Source: Lentibacillus amyloliquefaciens | Lineage (GTDB): Bacteria > Bacillota > Bacilli > Bacillales > Amphibacillaceae | Direction: 5' to 3' | Length of the DNA stretch: 64,000 nucleotides | NCBI RefSeq assembly: GCF_001307805.1 | Contig: NZ_CP013862.1 | Location: 682,001 to 746,000 of the forward strand | Part shown: piece by piece, positions 1 through 8,863 of the stretch | Numbering within the stretch: position 1 is the first letter of the stretch | Layout of the letters: the number at the start of each line of letters is the position of its first letter | The notes under the pieces: model-generated | What the model saw: the letters and a program-made list of their open reading frames with translations, nothing else | Databases searched by the model: none | What the model was told of the DNA's origin: nothing | Made by a program: the position numbers and the translations under genes

Positions 1-90
1 ATGACAACAGGGAAAGTGCCCCTGAAACTGCAGTATAAAGCTGAATCATATACTGCCAAAATGTGTCACAATCAATGGACTGATTTTTAA
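1..90 (+). CDS. 3' end of an unidentified upstream gene (partial)
   Basis: The frame is open from the first base and stops at TAA (88-90). The last residues read CHNQWTDF. The 30 visible residues match no family I recognise. There is no ribosome-binding site because the window begins here, so it is either the tail of a longer gene or a chance open frame. Confidence 0.3.
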   Translation: MTTGKVPLKLQYKAESYTAKMCHNQWTDF

Positions 91-122
91 GAAATACAGA
101 TTAAACTATAAGGAGCTTTTTT

Positions 123-1541
123 ATGGTGGATAACATGAGAATCGAAAATGACTTTTTAGGTAACAAAAACATACAAGAGGACTCCTATTATGGTATTCAG
201 ACATTACGGGCGGGGGATAATTTTCCGATTACCGGGTATCCTCTCCATTCCAAATTGATTCAATCCATAGCTATGGTCAAAAAAGCTGCAGCGCTTGCCA
301 ATTTCGACATTGGAAAACTGTCCAAACACCTAAAAGATTCGATCGTGCAGGCCTCAGACGAGATTGTTGCCGGCGAGTGGCATGACCAGTTTATCGTTGA
401 TCCGATACAAGGGGGCGCTGGTACCTCCATCAACATGAATGCCAATGAAGTGATTGCCAATCGGGCACTGAATCTGCTGGGCAGGCAAAAAGGGGATTAT
501 GATTATCTGAGTCCCAATACACACGTGAATATGTCTCAGTCAACTAATGACGCGTTCCCGACAGCTATTCACATTGCTGTTCTCATGCTTTCTGAGGATC
601 TGCTCGCAACGATGAATCATATGCATCAAACATTCAAAGAGAAAGCAAAGGAATTCAGCCACGTTATTAAAATGGGAAGAACGCATTTGCAGGATGCTGT
701 ACCGATCCGTCTTGGTCAGGAATTCGAAGCCTATGCTCACGCTGTTGAACGGGATATAAAACGCATCAGAGAATCACGCCAGCAGCTATATGAAGTGAAC
801 ATGGGTGCAACGGCTGTCGGAACAGGTTTAAATGCTGATCCGCGCTACGTGATTTTATGCAAGGATTATTTAAAAGACATTAGTGGCTACCCATTAAAAT
901 CAGCGGAACACTTAGTTGATTCAACCCAAAATACCGATGTGTACACAGAAATCTCAGCTTCTCTGAAAGTATGCATGGTGAACATGTCCAAAACGTCAAA
1001 TGATATCCGTCTGATGGCATCAGGACCGCGTGCTGGATTTAATGAATTGAACTTGCCTCCCAGACAGCCGGGCTCGTCCATCATGCCGGGAAAAGTTAAT
1101 CCGGTTATGCCGGAGGTGCTGAACCAGATTGCTTTTCAGGTAATCGGCAATGATAATACAGTGAGCCAGGCGTCGGAAGCCGGCCAATTAGAGTTAAATG
1201 TTATGGAACCGATTATCATATTTAATCTGCTCCAGTCCATCGATATCATGAATAATGGCTTTTTCGCGTTTACCAATTATTGTTTGACTGGCATAACAGC
1301 AAATGAAGATCAGGCAAAAGACTACGTTGACGCCAGTATTGGCACGATAACAGCCATCAGTCCGCACATCGGCTATGAAAGGACGTCCAATATCGCCCGT
1401 GAAGCGTTGGAGACGGGAAAATCGATTCGGAAATTATGCCTGGAATATGGTATTATGACAGAAGAGGAGCTGGATCATATTTTAGATCCTTATGAACTGA
1501 CAAAGCCGGGTATTTCGCAGCTGCCGGTCAATAGTAAATAA
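123..1541 (+). CDS. aspA: Aspartate ammonia-lyase (aspartase)
   Basis: Cytosolic enzyme of the aspartase/fumarase superfamily that deaminates L-aspartate to fumarate and ammonia. The 472-residue length is normal for the family. The superfamily signature GSSIMPGKVNP is near residue 320, with catalytic Ser in the SS loop. It is followed by VMPEVLNQ, which is closer to aspartases than to class II fumarases (TQCEA there). The substrate-contact blocks GGAGTSINMNANEVIANRA and SQSTNDAFPTA are also present. An AAGGAG site (109-114) precedes the ATG; a second ATG at 135 is possible. It is the first gene of an apparent operon with the amidohydrolase, CapA-like and cyclodeaminase genes, which suggests nitrogen release from amino-acid derivatives. 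A related lyase activity cannot be excluded from sequence alone. Confidence 0.9.
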   Translation: MVDNMRIENDFLGNKNIQEDSYYGIQTLRAGDNFPITGYPLHSKLIQSIAMVKKAAALANFDIGKLSKHLKDSIVQASDEIVAGEWHDQFIVDPIQGGAGTSINMNANEVIANRALNLLGRQKGDYDYLSPNTHVNMSQSTNDAFPTAIHIAVLMLSEDLLATMNHMHQTFKEKAKEFSHVIKMGRTHLQDAVPIRLGQEFEAYAHAVERDIKRIRESRQQLYEVNMGATAVGTGLNADPRYVILCKDYLKDISGYPLKSAEHLVDSTQNTDVYTEISASLKVCMVNMSKTSNDIRLMASGPRAGFNELNLPPRQPGSSIMPGKVNPVMPEVLNQIAFQVIGNDNTVSQASEAGQLELNVMEPIIIFNLLQSIDIMNNGFFAFTNYCLTGITANEDQAKDYVDASIGTITAISPHIGYERTSNIAREALETGKSIRKLCLEYGIMTEEELDHILDPYELTKPGISQLPVNSK

Positions 1542-1678
1542 CTTTATGAAAAGGCAGCAAGCGATTGTTAGAAAACCTTGCATACCAAACGTGCTGCATG
1601 CAACAGGGATTTAACGGAAAAGCAAAGTCGACAGCGTTGTATTAAACCTATTATTTTTGGATGAAAGGAAGGATTATC

Positions 1679-3097
1679 ATGGCTGATTGGGATCACATTA
1701 TTCGTAACGGTGTGTTAGTAACCTCAGGAAAAAGCTATGAATCGGACATTTATATTAAAAATGGCGAAATTGCTGCTGTTACAAACGAAGAATTGCCCGG
1801 AACAGCAGAAGAAGAAACGGATGCGCAGGGCTGTTACGTGCTTCCGGGTTTAATGGATACACACGTCCATTCGAGAGATCCGGGTGCGACGCATAAAGAA
1901 GATTTTTATTATTCAACACTGGCTGCGGCGGCCGGTGGCATCACGACGGTTTTTGAAATGCCGAATACGGTACCCCCGGTCAACAGCGCTAAAAACTTTC
2001 ATAAGCAGGTTCAAAATCTGTCAGAAAAGGCGAATGTTGATTTTGGGCTTTGGGGTATTTGTCTTGGCCAATTGAATCTCAATGACATCCAAGCGCTTGA
2101 TGACGCCGGCGTTATTGGTTTTAAATTCTTCTGGGGATATGCAGTTGACCGCAATACTTATGCCTTAATTTATAATTATAAGCCTGAGATGGAAAATGTG
2201 ATTCCGCCTTTTAAAGACGGGGAAGTTTATCAGATTTTCAGAGAGGTCGCCAAAACAGGCAAGATACTGGCTATCCATGCGGAAAATAATGAATTGATTC
2301 AAACATTGACAAATGAAGTGGAAGAAAGCGGACGCACGGATTACGAAGCACTTGTGGAAGGACGGCCGGATTTTGCAGAATTAACAACGATTCAGACCGG
2401 CATCTCCTTTGCCAAACATGCAGGCACCCGCCTCCATATTCTTCACATCAGTTCGGGTATAGGAGCTGACGAGGTGAAAAACGCACAGAACAGAGGTGAA
2501 GCTATTACGACGGAGACATGTCCCCATTTTCTGTTCTTGAGTGCCGAGGATTATGAGGATGTCGGTCCGCAGATGAAGGTTTATCCGCCTGTTAAATATA
2601 AGCAGGATCAGGATCAGCTTTGGGAGCGAATTGATGACGGTACCATTTCTGTTGTCTGCTCGGATCATGCCCCTCACACAGAAGCGGAAAAAGACGGTGA
2701 TCTATGGTCCATCCCAGCTGGCATGTGTGGTGTGGAAACGACAGTACCGCTCATGCTGAATGCAGTGAATGAAGGCCGCATAACCCTTCAGCAGGCAGTC
2801 GCGCTTCTATCGGAAAATCCGGCGAAACAATATGATCTGTATCCGCAAAAAGGATCATTTCAACCAGGCACCGATGCCGATATTACGATTGTTGACTTAG
2901 ACCAATCGTTCGAAATCAAAAGGGAAGAGCTGCACAGTAAAAGCAAAGTGTCAGCTTATGACGGCTTTACAGGAACAGGCATGCCAGTACAGACCATTGT
3001 GCGCGGCAAGACTGTTATGAAAAATAATGAGTTTGTTAATGAAAACCAAGGCGGACTGGTTAAGCCATCTAGGACTAGCGAAACCATCGAAAGTTAA
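1679..3097 (+). CDS. Dihydroorotase/allantoinase-like cyclic amidohydrolase
   Basis: Metal-dependent amidohydrolase of the dihydroorotase/allantoinase/hydantoinase group, which opens cyclic amide rings in the cytosol. The binuclear-metal ligands are visible: DTHVHSRDPG near the N-terminus, a probable carboxylated Lys in FKFFWGYAV, His in AIHAENNEL, His in LHILHISSG and the catalytic Asp in VCSDHAPHTEAEK. Its length of about 472 residues fits the family. The ATG at 1679 is preferred because AAAGGAAGG lies just upstream; the ATG at 1661 overlaps that site. Pyrimidine genes are absent and the neighbours are amino-acid enzymes, so a catabolic role (allantoin, hydantoin or N-carbamoyl compounds) is more likely than pyrimidine synthesis. 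The exact substrate is unknown. Confidence 0.85.
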   Translation: MADWDHIIRNGVLVTSGKSYESDIYIKNGEIAAVTNEELPGTAEEETDAQGCYVLPGLMDTHVHSRDPGATHKEDFYYSTLAAAAGGITTVFEMPNTVPPVNSAKNFHKQVQNLSEKANVDFGLWGICLGQLNLNDIQALDDAGVIGFKFFWGYAVDRNTYALIYNYKPEMENVIPPFKDGEVYQIFREVAKTGKILAIHAENNELIQTLTNEVEESGRTDYEALVEGRPDFAELTTIQTGISFAKHAGTRLHILHISSGIGADEVKNAQNRGEAITTETCPHFLFLSAEDYEDVGPQMKVYPPVKYKQDQDQLWERIDDGTISVVCSDHAPHTEAEKDGDLWSIPAGMCGVETTVPLMLNAVNEGRITLQQAVALLSENPAKQYDLYPQKGSFQPGTDADITIVDLDQSFEIKREELHSKSKVSAYDGFTGTGMPVQTIVRGKTVMKNNEFVNENQGGLVKPSRTSETIES

Positions 3098-3211
3098 GAC
3101 TGAACGCAGCTCGCTTATATAAGGTGAAATACGAAGCGCTTTACCATAAAATGTAAAATTTAAAACTGAAACGCAGCTCACTTATAATTGGGAAGGAGAA
3201 ACAATATAAAT

Positions 3212-4513
3212 ATGGGAAAAATGACATTCTTCGCAACCGGTGACAGTTTTATAACACGGCGTTTGCCATCAACGGCGTCGGAGTCTTTCCGGCAGCTTTC
3301 CGGATTAATACAATCTGCGGATGTGCGCTTTAACAATTTGGAAACAACAACGCATGTACTGGAAGGATACCCTTCCGCTTTCAGTGGCGGAACCTGGGCG
3401 ATGTCCCCGCCGGATGTGTTACAGGACATTCGGGACTATGGATTCAATCTGCTTGCGTGGGCGAATAACCACACGATGGATTATTCTTACGGTGGTCTCT
3501 TGGCCACTAAGCGTTATTTAAACCAGTATGGATTTGTCCATGCGGGTGCTGGTGAGGATTTAGCAGAAGCCAGTGCCCCGAGATACCTGGAAACCCCGCC
3601 CGGCAGGGTAGCTTTAATCAGTGTGACATCTACTTTTCACGAGTCATGGCGAGCCGGCAGCCAGCGTCCGGATATGCACGGACGTCCCGGCGTCAATCCG
3701 TTAAGATACGACACGACCTTTTATGTCAGCCGCCAGGAGTTAGATCAATTAAAGGCCATTGCTGAGAATACCATGATTAATGCGGAAAGAAACCTCTCAA
3801 TTAAAGAGGGCTTTGAGACAGACAACAGTGATGACTCATTTGTCTTTGGCGGTCATTATTTTACAGAAGGATCAACAACAGAGAAGGTTACAACACCTAA
3901 AGAAGCAGATATGAGAAGACTCGAGCGCTCGATTGACGAAGCCCGGCGCCAGGCAGACGTGGTTATGGTGAGCATTCACTCTCACGAAATGGAAGGGGAA
4001 GATAAAGCTGTTCCCCCACAATTTCTTAAAGAAGCTTCCCGCAAGTGCATAGACGGGGGAGCGGATGCCGTGATGGGTCATGGTCCCCATGTTTTGAGAG
4101 GCATTGAAATCTATCAGAACAAACCCATTTTTTACAGCCTGGGCAACTTTATCTTTCAAAATGATACGGTAGAAGCACTTCCTGCCGACTTTTATGACAA
4201 ATACGGTTTGAGTTCGGAAGCAAATGTTGCGGATGCACTGGACGCAAGAAGCGGGAACAACACCAAAGGCCTCGGTGTCAACAAACATGTATGGGAATCG
4301 GTGGTGGCCGTCTGGGAAATGGACAATGGCCAAATCACAGATATTAAATTGTATCCGATTGAATTAGGATTCGATTTACCCCGGTATGAAAGGGGCTGGC
4401 CCGTCCTAAGCAAAAGTGAAAGCCCGTTAGAACAGCTGCAGCATTTGAGCAAACCATTTGGAACTGATATCACCATACAGGACGGGGTTGGAATCGTTTC
4501 TCTGCAGGCATAA
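3212..4513 (+). CDS. CapA/PgsA-type calcineurin-like phosphoesterase-fold protein
   Basis: Member of the CapA (poly-gamma-glutamate synthesis) family with a metallophosphoesterase-like fold. Family motifs are FATGDSFITRR at the N-terminus, FNNLETT, WANNHTMDYS, VMVSIHSHEMEG, VMGHGPHVLRGIE and FYSLGNFIFQ. No signal peptide or membrane segment is seen, unlike capsule-bound PgsA, so it is probably cytosolic. The ATG at 3212 follows GGAAGGAG (3191-3198); the TTG at 3188 overlaps that site and is rejected. It lies about 115 bp after the amidohydrolase gene. In this operon it may act on a metabolic intermediate rather than on poly-gamma-glutamate. That is inference, and no substrate can be read from the sequence. 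Confidence 0.8.
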   Translation: MGKMTFFATGDSFITRRLPSTASESFRQLSGLIQSADVRFNNLETTTHVLEGYPSAFSGGTWAMSPPDVLQDIRDYGFNLLAWANNHTMDYSYGGLLATKRYLNQYGFVHAGAGEDLAEASAPRYLETPPGRVALISVTSTFHESWRAGSQRPDMHGRPGVNPLRYDTTFYVSRQELDQLKAIAENTMINAERNLSIKEGFETDNSDDSFVFGGHYFTEGSTTEKVTTPKEADMRRLERSIDEARRQADVVMVSIHSHEMEGEDKAVPPQFLKEASRKCIDGGADAVMGHGPHVLRGIEIYQNKPIFYSLGNFIFQNDTVEALPADFYDKYGLSSEANVADALDARSGNNTKGLGVNKHVWESVVAVWEMDNGQITDIKLYPIELGFDLPRYERGWPVLSKSESPLEQLQHLSKPFGTDITIQDGVGIVSLQA

Positions 4514-4552
4514 ATTATTCACGTGACAAATTTTAATAACGAGGTGACAATC

Positions 4553-5503
4553 ATGACTTTATATTTAACAGAAAATGACGTCGTGTCTTTATTACCGATG
4601 AACAATGCTATTCAAGCGGTTGAATCCGGACTTATTGAACTGGGCTATGGCCGTGCCCAGAACCAGCCTCGTCACCGGGTTTCAGTCGGAAATACGTTAC
4701 TTAATACCATGTCAGCGTCCATGCAAGAGACCAATATTCTAGGCGTCAAAAATTATGCAACAACACCGGAGGGCCCGAAAGCTTACTTTTTATTGTTTTC
4801 AGACGAAGCAGAACTTCTCTGTTTAATGGAAGCCGATGAATTAGGGCGCATACGAACAGGTGCTACAACGGCCATGTCAACTAATTATCTGGCACGTTTC
4901 AATGCTAAAACGCTGACTATGATTGGAACAGGTTTTCAGGCAGAAACCCAGCTAAAGGCTATCAGTGAAGTAAGAGACCTGGATAAAGTGAGAGTATGGA
5001 GCCGCCGCGAGTCGTCCGTTCAGAACTTTTGCCAAAAACTGCAGTCTGAGATTCAAGCTGAGATCGTACCCACCTCAAATCTGCAGACGGCCGTTCAGGG
5101 AGCAGATATTGTCACAACAGTCACAAGCGCGACAGAACCTGTTTTCAACAGCGAATGGCTGTCAGAAGGTGTTCACTTGAATGCTGTCGGTAATAATAAA
5201 GTAAATGAACGCGAAATTGACAGCTTAACGATACAGCAAATGAACACCATTGTTACTGACTCAATCGAACAATCCAAAACTGAATCCGGCGATCTGGTTA
5301 TTGCCGCCCAGGAAAACGTTCCGGTATGGGACCGTGTTGGCAGTCTTTCAGATTTAGTAACCGGTTCCGACTACAGACGTAAATCCAACAGCCAAATGAC
5401 CATGTTTAAATCAAACGGCCTAGCAATAGAAGATTTAGCAGTCGCCTATCATGTGTATCAGAAAGCTAAAGAATCAGGTGCCGGAACCGACATGAATATT
5501 TAG
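4553..5503 (+). CDS. Ornithine cyclodeaminase/mu-crystallin family protein
   Basis: NAD(P)-dependent enzyme of the ornithine cyclodeaminase, mu-crystallin and alanine-dehydrogenase group, about 316 residues. The Rossmann motif TMIGTGFQAETQLKAI, followed by VRVWSRR, is near residue 125. The substrate-side residues KNYATTPEGPKAY and GRIRTGATTAMSTNYLAR are typical, and GVHLNAVGNNKVNEREID completes the family pattern. GAGGTG (4541-4546) sits correctly before the ATG at 4553; an upstream start at 4523 is possible but has no site. Last gene of the operon, followed by a palindromic terminator. Family members deaminate or reduce amino or imino acids such as ornithine, ketimines and alanine. Which one applies here is unknown. 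Confidence 0.85.
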   Translation: MTLYLTENDVVSLLPMNNAIQAVESGLIELGYGRAQNQPRHRVSVGNTLLNTMSASMQETNILGVKNYATTPEGPKAYFLLFSDEAELLCLMEADELGRIRTGATTAMSTNYLARFNAKTLTMIGTGFQAETQLKAISEVRDLDKVRVWSRRESSVQNFCQKLQSEIQAEIVPTSNLQTAVQGADIVTTVTSATEPVFNSEWLSEGVHLNAVGNNKVNEREIDSLTIQQMNTIVTDSIEQSKTESGDLVIAAQENVPVWDRVGSLSDLVTGSDYRRKSNSQMTMFKSNGLAIEDLAVAYHVYQKAKESGAGTDMNI

Positions 5504-5527
5504 GAGATGCCGGATCAGATGCTTGGC

Positions 5528-5580
5528 GGTTGAGCGGTCCCACCCGAGCGACAAGCGGGCCAACTCGAGCGACAGCTGCC
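5528..5580 (+). repeat. Short GC-rich repeat with two CGAGCGACA units
   Basis: Directly after the operon, CGAGCGACAAG (from 5545) and CGAGCGACAG (from 5566) repeat with a period of 21 bp in a GC-rich patch unlike the AT-rich surroundings. No coding signal. It may belong to a dispersed intergenic repeat family; no further copy was noticed in this window. Confidence 0.4.
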
Positions 5581-5596
5581 CCCATATAAGAAGATA

Positions 5597-5629
5597 ATTT
5601 TCGGCCGCGGCCGAAAATCTGCTTTTTTT
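5597..5629 (+). terminator. Palindromic rho-independent terminator of the aspA operon
   Basis: The 22-bp perfect palindrome ATTTTCGGCCGCGGCCGAAAAT (5597-5618) is followed by CTGC and seven T residues. It closes the four-gene operon. Confidence 0.85.
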
Positions 5630-5698
5630 CACTACTTTTCCCTCTTCCAATATGCTATAGTTTAAACAACCTCAAAAACCAAATAAAGGAGCCGCATT

Positions 5699-6070
5699 AT
5701 GATCCTCAAAAATCGTACTAAACCCCTTCCACTTGTGAAACTCGATGCTATTATTCCACGCCTGGACCCGCAATTTCCGCTTCTCACCAAAATAAAATTA
5801 GATGCGAAAATTCGCCAGCAAGGCTATACAGGCGAACGTAAGGTTGACTATCCCCTCGACAGCCTTGCGCCCACATGCACGATTCTGCACGATGTTTACC
5901 TCCGCATTAATGGCAAAAACATCCAAATAGATTCTGTTATTCTCACTAACTACCAGATCACACTCTTGGAGTCGAAAAACTATTACGGCACCATCATATT
6001 CAACACCCTGCTCAAGCAGCTTGTCCGGGATAACGGCCAAATGGAAGACTGGTCTCCGAACGAACGGGGA
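5699..6070 (+). pseudogene. NERD nuclease-related-domain protein, 3' truncated
   Basis: The first about 120 codons encode the start of a NERD-domain protein: GYTGERKVDYPLDSL, then LHDVYLRINGKNIQIDSVI and TLLESKNYYG, the usual beta-sheet and Asp/Glu core of this PD-(D/E)XK-like fold. A good AAAGGAG site precedes the ATG. Near 6050-6080 the similarity ends abruptly and the sequence passes into a different gene (CARDB/PKD protein) in another frame. The full-length family usually exceeds 300 residues, so this is a deletion or fusion scar. The frame itself runs on to 6088. Confidence 0.75.
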
Positions 6071-7150
6071 AGTTCGTCTTTTGGGTGACTCCGCTAATAG
6101 CAGTTTTCCTGCAAACATAGCAGGTACGTGGACAATCCGTGCTACTGTCAGGATACATGGGGGAAGGGTTCAACAACTAATAAATGTTACCGTCAATGCC
6201 CCTGACATTGAAATAACAGAAGTAAGTTCTCCTCCTCCTGATTCGATTCATAAAGGAGATACATTACAGATCCGTGCATATGTCGATAACATTGGCGGTG
6301 TTCAGGAAACGGAACCTTTTGATGTTGAACTAAGAGTTGATGACACGCCTGTTCAGTCCGTCGAATTGGACGAACCGGGCTGGGTAGAATTTTCTTATTT
6401 ATTCAATCATGACCAAGGAGATCATAAAATCGAGATCGTAGCCGATGCGAATAACGACGTAATGGAAGAATCGGAAGACAATAATAATCGTGTCTTTTGG
6501 ACAAACGTCCCGAACCGGGAGCCGGAAGCCAACTTTGAGTGGACGCCGGGAGAACCTATTGTGAATGAAAGTAACGCAAGGGTTTATTCCACAAGCACAG
6601 ATCCGGATGGAGAGGAATTATCATATCAATGGGAATATACGGCTCCAAATGGTGATACAGGTACATTCGGTACATCCAAGGAATTCCGGGAGCTGATGGA
6701 GCAAATTGGCGATTGGGAAGTGACTCTGCATATAGAGGATGAATACGGAGGAACTGATTCCATAACAAAAACTATCACGGTTTATCAGAAAAATGAATTA
6801 AACGCCCAAATCCTGCATACAGAGGAATGGGCGGAAGAACGTGGCATATCTCAATCAGATCCTGATTTTCTTGCCGGAGAGGGATTCGTGGTAGAAGCGG
6901 AAACAACCGAACAGCCGTGAATGACTCAGTTATACCTCCGGCTAACCTAGCTGATCAATCAACACTAAAAGCGAATGAAAATAATACAGAACGGAACGTA
7001 AGCCTTACAAGTAATGATCTTGAACACATCGCAGAAGGCCCATACCCGTGGACTGTCCGTGCAACGTTCGACGACGGACAAGTGGTTCAAAAACCACTGC
7101 TTATCACGATTACGGATAAGGTCGATCCTGACGTTCACTTGACACAATAA
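6064..7150 (+). pseudogene. CARDB/PKD surface-protein fragment, 5' truncated and frameshifted
   Basis: The 5' part is missing; sequence resumes around DSANSSFPANIAGTWTIRATV, the end of an Ig-like repeat. It then has a CARDB-type repeat (ITEVSSPPPDSIHKGDTLQI to VMEESEDNNNRVFW) and a PKD-like repeat (PEANFEWTPGEP to GGTDSITKTITVY). Near 6905 the frame breaks, with one base apparently lost, and continues as AVNDSVIPPANLAD to a stop at 7150. Such proteins are secreted adhesins or wall proteins, but no signal peptide or anchor remains here. It is a remnant joined to the NERD fragment by deletion. Confidence 0.7.
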
Positions 7151-7339
7151 AGATGTTGCCCCTTCTGGAATCCGGAAGGGGTCTTTTTTATCTTTACCAT
7201 ACCGATTCGTTGTTGCTAATTCAATCCATTCTTTATGCTTTTTAAACACTTTAACCTCTCCTGATAACTCTGCACACAACCAATCACACTCTTCCTTGCT
7301 TGGTGTATCCTTAAAGACGGTATACCTTCGTGCACTCAT
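6965..7339 (-). pseudogene. Small Cys-containing protein, start cut by IS3 element
   Basis: The first about 35 residues contain TPSKEECDWLCAELSGEV. This matches the small protein at 55812-56027 (MPSKEKCKRMCAEMSGEV), including a C-x3-C pair. The putative ATG (7337-7339) lies exactly at the left end of the IS3 element. The homologue has about 33 more N-terminal residues, so the start of this gene was probably removed by the insertion. Downstream the frame runs without a stop through the terminator and antisense to the CARDB remnant, so only roughly 7339-7230 is likely ancestral coding sequence. Function unknown. Confidence 0.5.
7159..7189 (+). terminator. Rho-independent terminator
   Basis: CCCCTTCTGG and CCGGAAGGGG form a 10-bp stem (one G-T pair) followed by TCTTTTTT. 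It lies just after the CARDB/PKD remnant and is probably its original terminator. Confidence 0.8.
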
Positions 7340-7410
7340 AAGCCCCTAAATGGACTTGGACAATAAGAATGTTAACTACTATAATTTTTATATACCAAGG
7401 AGGAAGCCTC

Positions 7411-7722
7411 ATGAGACGAACAAGATACTCAGAAGAATTCAAAATGCAGGCTGTAAAGGAAGCCATGGAGACGGAAAAGCCTTCTGTGGTTGCCCGTCGT
7501 TATGACTTAAATGCGAATATGGTTGGCCGCTGGGTCCGTGAATATAAAAACGGGAAATTTGGTAACACAGATGTCGCATCCGTGCCTGACATCGACACCA
7601 AAGAGCTTTCCAGTGAAAATGATCACTTGAAGCAGCTATTAGGTGAAAAAGACCTTGAAATTTCCGTGTTGCGGCATCTTGTAAAAAAGCAGAACCCTCA
7701 CTTACTGAAAAACTTGAAGTAG
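7411..7722 (+). CDS. IS3-family transposase OrfA (HTH subunit)
   Basis: 103-residue DNA-binding half of an IS3 transposase. A helix-turn-helix (RYSEEFKMQAVKEAM to SVVARRYDLNANMVGRWV) is followed by a leucine-zipper-like coiled coil (SSENDHLKQLLGEKDLEISVL). An AAGGAGG site precedes ATG 7411. The gene ends 33 bases after a slippery heptamer, so normal translation gives OrfA alone and a -1 shift gives the OrfAB transposase. Confidence 0.9.
   Translation: MRRTRYSEEFKMQAVKEAMETEKPSVVARRYDLNANMVGRWVREYKNGKFGNTDVASVPDIDTKELSSENDHLKQLLGEKDLEISVLRHLVKKQNPHLLKNLK
7683..7689 (+). other. Programmed -1 frameshift heptamer A AAA AAG
   Basis: In the orfA frame the codons read GTA AAA AAG, giving the classical slippery heptamer A-AAA-AAG. 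A -1 shift leads straight into the orfB frame (continuing AEPSLTEKLEVAEAW) without a stop. This is the known way IS3-family elements make their OrfAB fusion. A downstream stimulatory structure was not worked out. Confidence 0.75.
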
Positions 7723-8639
7723 CCGAGGCATGGATCCAAAAAGGCTATACGGTGACGATTATCTTAAAAATTATTGGCATACCACGTTCCACCCACTATC
7801 ATCGAAAATACTACAGGGTGGAAGAAAAGCAAGTAAGTGAGGGGCGCCCAGCACCAGGATACTCGACCCATCAGGACGGGCATAAAGTTCCTGACGACCA
7901 AATTAAAGAGTTTTTATTAGAGCTCATCGCCGGCGAATACCATAATTTCGGCTATCGGAAATTGACCAAAATGCTCCGTCGTGCTTATAAGCTGCAAATC
8001 AATAAAAAGAAAGTGTACCGCCTGTGTAAGGAACTGGATATCCTGCGCCCACAGAGAAGAAAACGAATCAAACACCCAAGGGAATTAGCGCGCAATCGCA
8101 CCATAACAGCTTCTGATCAACTTTGGGAGGCTGATATCAAATATGGCTATATTCAAGGCGAGGATCGGTTTCTCTTCATCTGTTCGATTATTGATATCTG
8201 TGACAGGTCCATTATTGACTACCATGTTGGGCTTGAATGCACAGCCAAAAATGTCGTACAGATTCTGAACAGTGCCCTGTCAAAAAGGCAGCTATTTGAC
8301 CAGCAGGATATGCCTGTGATGCGAACGGACAACGGTCCACAGTTTATCTCGCATGCGTTTGAGGCCTTCTGTGAGGATCAGGAGATGGAACATGAACGGA
8401 TTCCGCCTAAAACGCCAAATATGAACGCCCATATTGAGTCCTTTCATCGCATTATGGAAGATGATTGTCTCTCAGATCGTGAGTTAAAGACTTATGGAGA
8501 AGCCTATCAAGCTATCATGGAATTTATGGACTTTTATAATAATCGACGCATTCATTCCAGTATTCTAGACCTGACACCAATGGAATTTTATGAGCTGCAA
8601 AAAGGTGGCAAGACGGGAATTAAAGACATTCGGGTTTAA
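7689..8639 (+). CDS. IS3-family transposase OrfB (DDE integrase)
   Basis: Catalytic half of the IS3 transposase with an HTH_21 segment (HNFGYRKLTKMLRR, KKVYRLCKELDI) and an rve-type DDE core: D in WEADIKYGYIQGEDRFLF, D in MRTDNGPQFIS, E in NAHIESFHRIMEDD. It ends with the usual NNRRIHSSILDLTPMEFY. The coding frame begins at the frameshift site; an independent start at 7752 has no good ribosome-binding site. It appears intact. Confidence 0.9.
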   Translation, partial: AEPSLTEKLEVAEAWIQKGYTVTIILKIIGIPRSTHYHRKYYRVEEKQVSEGRPAPGYSTHQDGHKVPDDQIKEFLLELIAGEYHNFGYRKLTKMLRRAYKLQINKKKVYRLCKELDILRPQRRKRIKHPRELARNRTITASDQLWEADIKYGYIQGEDRFLFICSIIDICDRSIIDYHVGLECTAKNVVQILNSALSKRQLFDQQDMPVMRTDNGPQFISHAFEAFCEDQEMEHERIPPKTPNMNAHIESFHRIMEDDCLSDRELKTYGEAYQAIMEFMDFYNNRRIHSSILDLTPMEFYELQKGGKTGIKDIRV

Positions 8640-8863
8640 TACCTTCCCATTTTTTCTTCGTTTTGTCCCTGCCCTAAAGTCAGCCAATTCCGGAATGGAA
8701 TCAAGGGCTGAGCGTAAGCGAAGGGCGGAGCCTTTACCCTTAATGGAATGGAGGCATTGGCTATCATCTTGAAAGGGACAAAAGAGAAGATACTATAAGA
8801 AAAAGCAAGGAATTTTAAATATGAGCTAGTTTAAGAGTGTAATTGTCCAAATTTTGGGGTTTA

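Larger units (their letters stand above)
7339..8863 (+). mobile_element. IS3-family insertion sequence
   Basis: Holds orfA and orfB separated by a -1 frameshift site. Imperfect terminal inverted repeats are TAAGCCCCTAAATGGACT (from 7339) and, reading inward from the right end, TAAACCCCAAAATTTGGACA (8863 inward). Both continue into GGACAAT. No 3-4 bp target duplication is clear at these borders, so the exact ends are uncertain by a few bases. About 200 bp of non-coding sequence follows orfB. The element sits at the first codon of a small Cys-protein gene on the left. Confidence 0.8.

Noticed and set aside
8590..8772. Open frame in the 3' part of the IS3 element
   Set aside because: It overlaps the end of orfB in another frame and lies in non-coding IS sequence.
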